In this document: positions 57,555 to 64,000 of the stretch, in pieces | How the letters are laid out: each line of letters begins with the position of its first letter | Position numbering within the stretch: position 1 is the first letter of the stretch | DNA from: an uncultured bacterium | Lineage (GTDB): Bacteria > Atribacterota > Atribacteria > Atribacterales > Caldatribacteriaceae | Length of the DNA stretch: 64,000 nt | Assembly: GCA_937922705.1 (NCBI GenBank) | Contig: CALAIW010000026.1 | Span: forward strand, 1 to 64,000 | Reading direction: 5' to 3' | The notes under the pieces: generated by a model | Told to the model about the DNA's origin: nothing | What the model saw: the letters and a program-made list of their open reading frames with translations, nothing else | Databases searched by the model: none | Position numbers and translations under genes: made by a program

Positions 57555-58968
57555 GCTTTTCGCCTCCCGTAAGCATCGATACCAGAGGGAAAACCCCAAG
57601 GGGAACAAGCATAGCACACGACCCCACAAGGGGAAGTACTGCAGACCGGAAACCGAAGGCCAAAGACCCAAAAAGACCAATACCGAGTCCAGTGAGCATA
57701 CTCGCCAGTGCTCCCCACCGGTTTCCTCTCTTCCAGTAAAGTCCCCAAAGGTAGGGAGCAATGAAACTCCCTGCCACCGTTCCCCAAGAGATGGACATAA
57801 GGTTCACAATAAAGGAAACCCGACACAAGGCAAGAACAAGGGACAAAGCCACAAAGAGCCCACAAAGTACCCGCATGGAAAGAAGCGACCTCAAACGACT
57901 CGAAGAAGGCACAAGGTCAATGACGATGGCTGAGGAGGATACAAGAACCAAAGACGAGAGGGTGGACATCGAAGCGGAAAAGACGAGAAGGAGCAAAATA
58001 AGGGCAAAAGACGATGGCATAACGGTAGCAATAAGATGGGGCATGAGAAGATCCGGATCAGGCTTTCCCTGAGAAAGGGGTGGTGCCTCAAAGAAAAGGC
58101 GCGTCAGAGACCCCGAAAAGTATGCCCCAAAAGTGCAAACAAAGGCAAAGATGGTGACAACAACGGTTGCGGTTTTTATGACCCTTTCACTCCGGATAGC
58201 GTAGAACTTTTGCACCATCTGCGGCAAGCCCCAGGGACCAAGACTTGTAAGCACCACCAAGCCAAAAAGGGGCCAGAACCCTGGAGGACCAATAACGCTT
58301 ACAAGGCGGGGATTGACATGAGCGAGTTTCGTAATAGCCCCGCTTATTCCCCCCACTTCAGGGCGCAAAAGGAGATATCCCACAAGAAAAAGAGAACCAA
58401 AAAGCATGATCATCCCCTGAACTGCATCGGCAAGGTTTACCGCAAGGTACCCACCCATAAGAAGGTACACCCCGGTAAGGATAGCCATAAAGGCTAAGGC
58501 GTACTGGTACGAGATGCCAAGTACCGCATCAAAGAGGTAACTCAAGCCCATGTACACCGAAGCAGAATAAGGGACAAGAAAAACAAAGATAATCAAAGCG
58601 GAGAGAATGCGGAGGAACGAACCACCGTAGCGGGCTTCGAGAAACTCGGGCATGGTCATAGCGTTTAGCGATTCGGTGCACTTTCGCGTTCTCCGGGCAA
58701 GGATAACCCAGGCAAGGAACGACCCCACGATAGCATTCCCCACCACAATCCAAAGACTGGAAAGACCAAATCCCCAGCCAATGCGCCCGGCATAGCCAAT
58801 GAAAAGCACCGCACTAAAGTACGTCGTTCCATAGGCAAAGGCAGAAATCCACGGACCGAGGTTACGACCGGCTAAAAAGAAATCGCTGAGGTTTTTCGTT
58901 TTTCGGGAAGCCACGTATCCTAAAGCAAGCATTCCCACCACATAGAGTACCAAAGCAACCGTTTTCAC
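57535..58968 (-). CDS. sodium:solute symporter
   Basis: A 477-residue SSS-family transporter with about 13 helices. SDFFLAGRNLGPWISAFAYGTTYFSAVLFIGYAG contains the conserved early helices, GLPQMVQKFYAIRS is a family-conserved loop, and SASMSTLSSLVLVSSSAIVIDL holds the sodium-site serines of helix 8. It starts at GTG with AGGAGGAGGA nearby. First gene of a symporter, dehydrogenase, radical SAM transcript; the substrate, perhaps a polyol or organic acid, cannot be read from sequence. Confidence 0.94.
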   Translation of the reverse strand: MKTVALVLYVVGMLALGYVASRKTKNLSDFFLAGRNLGPWISAFAYGTTYFSAVLFIGYAGRIGWGFGLSSLWIVVGNAIVGSFLAWVILARRTRKCTESLNAMTMPEFLEARYGGSFLRILSALIIFVFLVPYSASVYMGLSYLFDAVLGISYQYALAFMAILTGVYLLMGGYLAVNLADAVQGMIMLFGSLFLVGYLLLRPEVGGISGAITKLAHVNPRLVSVIGPPGFWPLFGLVVLTSLGPWGLPQMVQKFYAIRSERVIKTATVVVTIFAFVCTFGAYFSGSLTRLFFEAPPLSQGKPDPDLLMPHLIATVMPSSFALILLLLVFSASMSTLSSLVLVSSSAIVIDLVPSSSRLRSLLSMRVLCGLFVALSLVLALCRVSFIVNLMSISWGTVAGSFIAPYLWGLYWKRGNRWGALASMLTGLGIGLFGSLAFGFRSAVLPLVGSCAMLVPLGVFPLVSMLTGGEKHASVRL

Positions 58969-58998
58969 TTGTCCTCCTCCTCTGTTTCACCTATTATA
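58969..58998. promoter_or_regulatory. overlapping divergent promoters for nth and the symporter
   Basis: On the + strand TTGTCC (58969-58974), 17 bases, TATTAT (58992-58997) ahead of nth. On the - strand a perfect TATAAT (58998-58993) faces the symporter without a good -35. The nth ATG lies six bases after its -10 box. Confidence 0.55.
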
Positions 58999-59003
58999 GA
59001 GCT

Positions 59004-59651
59004 ATGCGAACCGGCGACGTTGTACAAATCTTTCATATTCTAAAGGAAGCGGCCAAAAACTGGCAAGACGAAACGGTAGGGAACATTACCCGCGACCCCT
59101 TTTGGGTCCTTATTGGAGGTATTCTGAGTCACCGAACGCAGGACAGGACAACTCACAAGGTCGTGCAACGCCTTCGCAAGTTTATCCGAGCACCTGAGGA
59201 CCTCCTCGCATTTTCTGAAGAAGACCTGGCACGTCTCATCTACCCGGTGGGATTCTATCGGGAGAAGGCAAAAAGGCTCCAGAGCATCGCCCGGATGCTT
59301 CTTGAAGAACACGAAGGCAAGGTTCCAGACCGGGAGGAGGAACTGCTGCGCCTTCCTGGGGTAGGACGGAAAACCGCTAACCTCGTCCTGAGCCTAGCCT
59401 TCGGAAAACCAGCTATCTGTGTTGACACCCATGTGCACCGCATTACCAACCGCCTGGGTCTAGTGAGCACGAGAACCCCGGAAGAGACCGAACGGGCACT
59501 CCAAAGAATCCTTCCCCAGGACCTCTGGGGAAAGGTCAACCATCTCCTTGTCCTCTTTGGGCAAAACGTGTGTCTTCCCCGCAATCCCCGCTGCCATATG
59601 TGTCCCATCGCTTCGTTTTGCGAGCGCCGGGGATTACCCAGGAAGGCTTAA
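59004..59651 (+). CDS. nth: endonuclease III
   Basis: A 215-residue bifunctional DNA glycosylase/AP lyase removing oxidised pyrimidines. The helix-hairpin-helix LLRLPGVGRKTANLVL carries the catalytic Lys, and VDTHVHRITNRLGL the catalytic Asp. A C-terminal [4Fe-4S] loop, C-x6-C-x2-C-x5-C (CLPRNPRCHMCPIASFC), is intact. The E. coli LSAQATD segment reads LSHRTQD here. Promoter spacing places the first transcribed base at or beside the ATG, so the mRNA is probably leaderless. Its end overlaps the antisense lipoprotein by 18 bases. Confidence 0.96.
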   Translation: MRTGDVVQIFHILKEAAKNWQDETVGNITRDPFWVLIGGILSHRTQDRTTHKVVQRLRKFIRAPEDLLAFSEEDLARLIYPVGFYREKAKRLQSIARMLLEEHEGKVPDREEELLRLPGVGRKTANLVLSLAFGKPAICVDTHVHRITNRLGLVSTRTPEETERALQRILPQDLWGKVNHLLVLFGQNVCLPRNPRCHMCPIASFCERRGLPRKA

Positions 59652-59957
59652 GGAAATAACCTCACCGGGGCAAAGGGGTGGCTCGATACGGAAAACGCAT
59701 GCCCCTTCAGGACAGGACGGGGCTAAAACTCTTACCTCATGAGGGAAATCAAGGGTCACAAGAGAACGCAAACTCCCCAGAGGAGGGAGGTATCCCACTT
59801 CTCTACCATCAAGAAGAAGGGGGCCAAAGAGCAAGGGGTCAACTGAGCGGAAGGTCACATACCCAAGGCGCAACTCAACTCCAACGCTTACCCCCACACG
59901 GCATCCTGCAAAAAGCACAAGAAACGTAAGAGCACAGAGAAGAACCCAACGAGCCAT
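59634..59957 (-). CDS. small PEGA-like lipoprotein
   Basis: A 107-residue predicted lipoprotein. The signal peptide ends in the lipobox VLFAGC at Cys19. The mature part has GPLLLDGREVGYL near residue 45, the same [DN]G-x3-G core as the proteins at 59967 and 693, then a beta-rich tail. It starts nine bases after the preceding lipoprotein gene and probably shares its transcript; its ribosome site is weak. Function unknown, most likely an envelope or surface component. Confidence 0.72.
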   Translation of the reverse strand: MARWVLLCALTFLVLFAGCRVGVSVGVELRLGYVTFRSVDPLLFGPLLLDGREVGYLPPLGSLRSLVTLDFPHEVRVLAPSCPEGACVFRIEPPLCPGEVISLSLPG

Positions 59958-59966
59958 TGCCGTGCT

Positions 59967-60272
59967 CTAGTAAATGGTCACGACCTGCCCTGAGAAGTTC
60001 AGGTAAAACTCCCGGGAATAGACTCCACCCCAAGGATGGTACACTCGCGCTACATGGTATTTCCCAAGAAGGAGGTTATCCGCAACGAGGCACGTATTCG
60101 GCTCAAGATACCCTATGTATCGTCCGTCAACATAGAGCTCTCCGTAAATACCAGGGCTTCCTGAGCATATCTGCGCCGAACCGTAGGTCACGGGGACAAC
60201 GATAGACATGGTGCAGCCGGCAAAAAGCACAAGGGTACACGCAAGAATTCCCAAAAGGAAAAACTTTCGCAT
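59967..60272 (-). CDS. small PEGA-like lipoprotein
   Basis: A 101-residue predicted lipoprotein with MRKFFLLGILACTLVLFAGC as signal and lipobox. The PEGA-like core GELYVDGRYIGYLEPN lies near residue 48, followed by LLLGKYHVARVYHP and a C-terminal strand. The start at ATG 60272 follows GAGGAGGG by five bases; the frame to 60311 has no support. It is the closest relative in layout of the lipoprotein at 693, and its promoter has the same TTGACAA-N14-GTTACC arrangement. Confidence 0.75.
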   Translation of the reverse strand: MRKFFLLGILACTLVLFAGCTMSIVVPVTYGSAQICSGSPGIYGELYVDGRYIGYLEPNTCLVADNLLLGKYHVARVYHPWGGVYSREFYLNFSGQVVTIY

Positions 60273-60301
60273 TTTTTCCCTCCTCAAATCGCTCTGTAAA
60301 G

Positions 60302-60330
60302 AGGGTAACAAAAGCCTCCCTCTTTGTCAA
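60302..60330 (-). promoter_or_regulatory. lipoprotein promoter with overlapping dyad
   Basis: On the - strand TTGACA (60330-60325), 17 bases, TACCCT (60307-60302). The segment AAAGAGGG...CCCTCTTT, a perfect 8-bp inverted repeat with a 12-base centre, spans from the -35 edge to the -10 box and may be an operator or a terminator for mgtE. Confidence 0.5.
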
Positions 60331-60339
60331 CCAATCCAA

Positions 60340-61707
60340 TTAGAAGCGGAGAAGAGCCTGGGCAATGCGGAAGTAGATGATCACCCCGATGACGTCCACA
60401 ATGGTGGTGATTACCGGCGTTGCCGCAATAGCAGGATCAAGGCGCATCTTTTTAAGAAGCACCGGGAGAAAAATCCCAATAAGGTTAGAGATAAAGACAA
60501 TGACAAAAATCGAAAGTCCCACAATAAGCCCAATGAGAGGAGACTCTTTGAGGAAAATAACCCGGGCAACACCAATAACCCCAAGAAGTATCCCCAGAAC
60601 CCCCCCAATGAGTGTCTCCACAAGCACCACTTTCCATAGGGTCTTCCCCTCAAGCTCTCCAATAGCTAAACCCCGAACCACCACAGTCGTTGACTGGCTC
60701 CCCACATTTCCTCCGGTATCGATGAGCATGGGGATAAAGAAGGACAGAGCAACGATAGCCTGAATAACCTCAGAAAATTCCTGGATAACGAAGCTTGTCA
60801 GCGTCCCCATGATAAGGAGCACCGCAAGCCAAATGAAACGATTCTTGATTTTCCTCCAAAGCGGAGCGTGAAGGTACTCATCTTCAGTGGTACGAATCGC
60901 AGCAAGACGGTGAATGTCCTCAGTTGCCTCGGCTTCGATGATATCAATGGCGTCGTCGACGGTTACCGCCCCCACAAGGCGTCCTTCCCGGTCAACCACA
61001 GGGACAGCCACAAGGTCGTACTTCTGAATGATTTGGGCAACCTTTTCCTGGTCGTCGTCGGTAGAAACAGAGATAACCTCCCGGTCCATAATATCGCCAA
61101 TCTTGTCCTCGGGGTCAGCAAGGACAAGGTCCCGGAGAGACACCCGACCGATGAGGTGTCGCTCCCCATCAGTGACATAGGCAGTGTAGGAGAGCTCCTC
61201 TGGGGGATTCAGCCGACGGAAACGCTTGAGCGCTTGCTCCACCGTGTAGTACTCCTTAAGGTCTACTACCCGGGGATTCATAATCCGACCAGCGCTGTTT
61301 TCCGGATACCCAAGCATGCTTGCGGCAATATCCCGCTGTTCTGGCTCAAGGAGGTTGAGGAGTTTCTTGACGACTTTTGCAGGAAGCTCGTCAAAAAGCT
61401 CCATGCGGTCGTCAGGGGACATCTGGTTAAGGATTTCAGCAACCTTTTCGTCGGTAAAGTGTCGGAGAAGATTTTCCTGGTGCTCAAAGTCAAGCTGCTC
61501 AAAAACGGCAATGGCAAGGTCTTTCTTCAAAAGCCGGAAAAGGATAACCTGCTTCTGAGAGTCCAAAAGACCCATAAGCTCGGCAATATCCACTGGATGG
61601 AGCTCGTTGACCTCTTGTTTCACCTCGTTGTAACGACCCTCTTCAAGAAGGCCAATAATCCGCTCTACAAAGGAAGCCGTATCCTCTCGAATGACCTCGA
61701 TATCCAT
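60340..61707 (-). CDS. mgtE: magnesium transporter MgtE
   Basis: A 455-residue Mg2+ channel. The N-terminal domain (LHPVDIAELMGLLDSQKQ) is followed by paired CBS domains at about residues 135-260 (PEELSYTAYVTDGERHLIGRVSLRDL and VAVPVVDREGRLVGAVTVDDAIDII). Five C-terminal helices include SFFIPMLIDTGGNVGSQSTT with the pore segment. The cytosolic parts gate the channel by Mg2+ binding. It starts nine bases after the TPR lipoprotein gene. Confidence 0.96.
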   Translation of the reverse strand: MDIEVIREDTASFVERIIGLLEEGRYNEVKQEVNELHPVDIAELMGLLDSQKQVILFRLLKKDLAIAVFEQLDFEHQENLLRHFTDEKVAEILNQMSPDDRMELFDELPAKVVKKLLNLLEPEQRDIAASMLGYPENSAGRIMNPRVVDLKEYYTVEQALKRFRRLNPPEELSYTAYVTDGERHLIGRVSLRDLVLADPEDKIGDIMDREVISVSTDDDQEKVAQIIQKYDLVAVPVVDREGRLVGAVTVDDAIDIIEAEATEDIHRLAAIRTTEDEYLHAPLWRKIKNRFIWLAVLLIMGTLTSFVIQEFSEVIQAIVALSFFIPMLIDTGGNVGSQSTTVVVRGLAIGELEGKTLWKVVLVETLIGGVLGILLGVIGVARVIFLKESPLIGLIVGLSIFVIVFISNLIGIFLPVLLKKMRLDPAIAATPVITTIVDVIGVIIYFRIAQALLRF

Positions 61708-61716
61708 AGGAGCACC

Positions 61717-62778
61717 TCACGGTCTACAATTCTCGTTTTCCTGGGAGGCCTCAAGGGCCGTACTTGAGAGGATGACCCCTTTCCACTCCCACCCGTAGCG
61801 ACCCTCAGCAAGCACAAGGTACAAAATATTGTACTCCGGATCGCCCCATCCCTCAACCCGTAAGACCCATGCGTCATCGTGCCTGAAAAGATGCTCAGAA
61901 ACCACAAGGTGAGGCGACTTTTGAAGATACCTGGAAAGGTAGTCCAGTATTACTGAAGCGTCGTCGACATCGAATTCGCTAAAGTTCACCCCGTTCCAGA
62001 AATCTCCCTTTTTGGCAAGATGTCTTAGGCGATTCAGGTCTTTTGCCTGAAGGGCATCGACAAGTTCTCTTTGAAGTTCCTCTTGCGTTGCAAAGCGTTT
62101 TTCTGGAGGCTCAGTGAGGTACACAATTCTCAGGCGTGCCCAGCGCTCAAAAAACGACCCAGACGCCTCCTGCATCACTTCCCGATAGAGGGCTAAGGCT
62201 CTCTCCATTTCCCCAAGTTCCTCAAGACACATCCCCCAGGACATCTTTGCCTGGAGCTTTTCCTCGGGATCTTCGGAGAGCTCGGCAACCTTCCTGTACA
62301 TCTCTAGAGCTTTCTTATAGTCCCTTTTCCGATACTGCAAAAGATACGCAAGGTCTGAGAAGACCTGAACCCGAAGCCCAAAGGGGTCCTCTGGGGGGAG
62401 ACTATGGGCAAGTTCTTCAAGAAGGGCAATGGCTCTATCCTCATTCCCCAGCTCTTCCTCATGCTTTGCCACCCAGTAACGGAAAAGGTACGCCCGGGGA
62501 GACTGGGGAAAGCGAGAAACGTAGGTCTGTAGCACTGCAATGGCTTTTCGCACCTCTCCTTTTTCCACAAAAAGGGACTCCAAAAGCTCAACCACATCCC
62601 CAAGGTGCTCCGGGTCAGTGTCTTTTTGTACCAGAGGCTCAAGAAGAGCTATAGCCTGGTCGATGTTTCCTGCCTCAAGAAAAAGCTGTGCCTGATCGAG
62701 AGGATCAAGGGATGAAGCCACCGAAGAACACCCCAAAAGAACCACCACGCTCAAAAACGCCAGAACAGGAATTTTCAC
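61717..62778 (-). CDS. TPR-repeat lipoprotein
   Basis: A 353-residue predicted lipoprotein. KIPVLAFLSVVVLLGC is a short signal ending in a lipobox Cys. Residues 25-235 are TPR-like helical repeats (AQLFLEAGNIDQAIALLEPL, AIALLEELAHSLPP, ALEMYRKVAELSEDPE), a protein-interaction scaffold. The last 110 residues (DLNRLRHLAKKGDFWNGVNFSEFD) form a compact domain with an NTF2-like or unknown fold. The start at GTG 62778 sits six bases after GGAGGG and overlaps the upstream stop as GTGA; ATG 62784 directly abuts the ribosome site. Confidence 0.85.
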   Translation of the reverse strand: MKIPVLAFLSVVVLLGCSSVASSLDPLDQAQLFLEAGNIDQAIALLEPLVQKDTDPEHLGDVVELLESLFVEKGEVRKAIAVLQTYVSRFPQSPRAYLFRYWVAKHEEELGNEDRAIALLEELAHSLPPEDPFGLRVQVFSDLAYLLQYRKRDYKKALEMYRKVAELSEDPEEKLQAKMSWGMCLEELGEMERALALYREVMQEASGSFFERWARLRIVYLTEPPEKRFATQEELQRELVDALQAKDLNRLRHLAKKGDFWNGVNFSEFDVDDASVILDYLSRYLQKSPHLVVSEHLFRHDDAWVLRVEGWGDPEYNILYLVLAEGRYGWEWKGVILSSTALEASQENENCRP

Positions 62779-63470
62779 CAGCATCCCTCCTTCGCCAAAA
62801 AGGGCACAAGACATCGAGACACCTGACGAGCAAGTTCATAGGGGTCCTTTACCTTTCGGGGATTGAGTTCTACAAGGTCCCCACCGAGGAAACGCAAGCC
62901 GTTCTTTCGACAGCACAGAGCAAGTCGTGCAAAGAAGTCTTCAAGACACCCGTGAACCGCTTTCCCTGGGAAATGGGCCACTTCAGGAAATCCAAAATCC
63001 ATATCCCAGGAGAGATACAAAAGCCCGGGGGAAAGCGCAGCAATTCGCTCTTCAAGCGTACCCAAGGAAGCAACGTCAGAACACACCAAAAGCCGGTCTT
63101 CCGGAAATTTCTCCCGCTCCAGGAGATAGGCGAGAAAATTCCCCCGATGGATGGGGAAAGACAGAGAAGCAGAGGAGAAAAGGTCAAGATGGGCATCAAG
63201 AACACAAAGGTAGGGGAAAAAGGACCAAATCCGCCTAAGACCTGCCACTACACCCCCGGTGAAGGCGTGGTCTTCAGCTATACAAAGGAAGGGATGGGCA
63301 AAAACCCTTGGTATAAGGCTTGTAGCGACTCTCTTCCCCACAAGAAAAGGTGCATCCCAAGAAACCTCCCAGGACACGAATCGGGCCTCTATCCTTTGGC
63401 TGAGGGCAAAAGCAAACTGGAGTAAAGGTTTTCCCCGACCCAAAGCAATGACGAAGCCTCTTTTTCTCAT
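62775..63470 (-). CDS. divergent arginase/agmatinase-fold protein
   Basis: A 231-residue protein with a full set of ureohydrolase landmarks in the right order: CIAEDHAFTGGV (GGDH-like position), VLDAHLDLF (DAHxD), LYLSWDMDFGFPE (SxDxD) and FLGGDLVELNP (the late E-x-N-P). These would bind the dimanganese centre. It is about 70 residues shorter than arginase or agmatinase, missing much of the N terminus. It might hydrolyse a guanidino or formimino compound, or belong to UPF0489-like relatives. GAGGGG lies seven bases before the ATG, and it heads a transcript into the TPR lipoprotein and mgtE. Confidence 0.72.
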   Translation of the reverse strand: MRKRGFVIALGRGKPLLQFAFALSQRIEARFVSWEVSWDAPFLVGKRVATSLIPRVFAHPFLCIAEDHAFTGGVVAGLRRIWSFFPYLCVLDAHLDLFSSASLSFPIHRGNFLAYLLEREKFPEDRLLVCSDVASLGTLEERIAALSPGLLYLSWDMDFGFPEVAHFPGKAVHGCLEDFFARLALCCRKNGLRFLGGDLVELNPRKVKDPYELARQVSRCLVPFLAKEGCW

Positions 63471-63532
63471 CCTTTTTCCCCTCCTTGGAGTAGAATAGAG
63501 GGGAAAAGAAACGGTCGCAAGGGAGGCAAGCT

Positions 63533-64000
63533 ATGGACCGAACATTCTTTGAACTCCAGGAAATTCTCAAAGAACCGGGGTGTTTTCTCTGCCGACTTGA
63601 AGAAGCCCACACCAGAAAGTTCTTCGAAACCCTCTTCTATGAATTTGTCACCGACTGGGGAGTGCGGGAGAGAATCCGCTCTGGAGGATTCTGCAAAACC
63701 CATGCCCAGAAGCTCTTTGCTCTTCGCCCCTCGATTCTGGGCATAGGCATTGTCTACCAGGACCTTTTGCACCGCTACCTCCTGGGAGAAACCCCCCAAA
63801 CGGAGTCGTGCCTGGTTTGTAAGGACTGGAAAGAGCGCCATGCGCACATTACGCACCTTCTTGCCACCCGCCTTGAGGAACTTGCACCCTTCTGGGGAGA
63901 GGAAACCTTTGTCTGCCTCCATCACCTTGCCCAGTTTTCTGAACCCCTAAGGACAAGGCTTGAAAACGCCACCCGAAAAGCCCTTGAGCGGATTGCCAGA
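63533..64000 (+). CDS. 5' part of a zinc-ribbon-like protein (DUF6062-like), cut by window end
   Basis: An open frame from ATG 63533 to the window end (156 codons, no stop). GGGAGG lies six bases upstream and a -10-like TAGAAT at 63491-63496. The protein is a repeat of about 75 residues: CFLCRLEEAHTRKFFETLF...GFCKTHAQKL, then CLVCKDWKERHAHITHLLATRLEEL...FVCLHHLAQF. Each copy has a CxxC pair and a later C-x2-H pair, as expected for a zinc site. This resembles DUF6062-type proteins, whose function is unknown. Divergent from the arginase-fold gene. Confidence 0.75.
   Translation, partial: MDRTFFELQEILKEPGCFLCRLEEAHTRKFFETLFYEFVTDWGVRERIRSGGFCKTHAQKLFALRPSILGIGIVYQDLLHRYLLGETPQTESCLVCKDWKERHAHITHLLATRLEELAPFWGEETFVCLHHLAQFSEPLRTRLENATRKALERIAR

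Noticed and set aside
1-64000. CRISPR arrays, insertion sequences, prophage or rRNA operons
   Set aside because: No spaced direct repeats, transposase or integrase motifs, or rRNA-like sequence were seen on reading both strands.

Overview
The window is chromosomal DNA of an anaerobic, probably thermophilic bacterium using the Wood-Ljungdahl (reductive acetyl-CoA) methyl branch. The set of Fhs, MetF/MetV, Hdr- and Flx-type electron carriers, corrinoid protein, HydF and type IV pilus genes, with tight gene packing and roughly 50% GC, would suit Atribacterota (Caldatribacterium-like). That placement is an inference from gene content and style only; no rRNA gene or marker search was available.

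Layout. 1-2107 (+): a LemA protein, a small lipoprotein, tRNA-Lys and a secreted protein. 2154-19854 (-): one nearly continuous gene train running from a PfkB sugar kinase through MgtC, HisRS, AspRS, a structured RNA-like leader, a seven-repeat ribosomal protein S1, a PP-loop ATPase, AlaRS, RuvX, MltG, YqeG and AroE to PilB, PilT, PilC and a truncated prepilin peptidase. 19963-24172 (+): purH, an aspartate ammonia-lyase and the [FeFe]-hydrogenase maturation GTPase HydF. 24175-41880 (-): a 17-gene C1/electron-bifurcation operon led by a promoter with a perfect -10 box. 41972-43488: a corrinoid protein and a divergent formate channel that seems to start at CTG. 43495-46792 (-): NifU-like protein, SHMT, LeuD and LeuC. 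46884-52385: NAD synthetase, PolX, a lytic transglycosylase and a DUF4432-type protein. 52398-59651: FtsZ with a basic N-terminal extension, ParA, a TGS-domain GTPase, a radical SAM/SPASM protein, a zinc dehydrogenase, a sodium:solute symporter and endonuclease III. 59634-64000: two more small lipoproteins, MgtE, a TPR lipoprotein, a divergent arginase-fold protein and the start of a zinc-ribbon-like gene.

The most interesting system is the 24175-41880 operon. It encodes formate-THF ligase, MetV, MetF, an HdrC, a 1487-residue flavoprotein (a split HdrA holding an inserted GltD/NfnB-like NADPH module, followed by a second complete HdrA), an MvhD/FlxD protein, FlxB-, FlxC- and FlxA-like subunits, folylpolyglutamate synthase, a methyl-THF:corrinoid methyltransferase and two unknown proteins. 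A second, dissected HdrA/MvhD-like set (a FAD protein, a polyferredoxin and a cysteine-poor MvhD) lies at its front. No HdrB is present. The inferred role is NAD(P)H- and ferredoxin-linked reduction of methylene-THF, with electrons entering through both an FlxA flavoprotein and the GltD-like module.

Almost all genes have clear Shine-Dalgarno sequences, many are coupled by ATGA/GTGA overlaps, and several convergent pairs overlap at their 3' ends. No transposase, CRISPR array, prophage or rRNA gene was seen.
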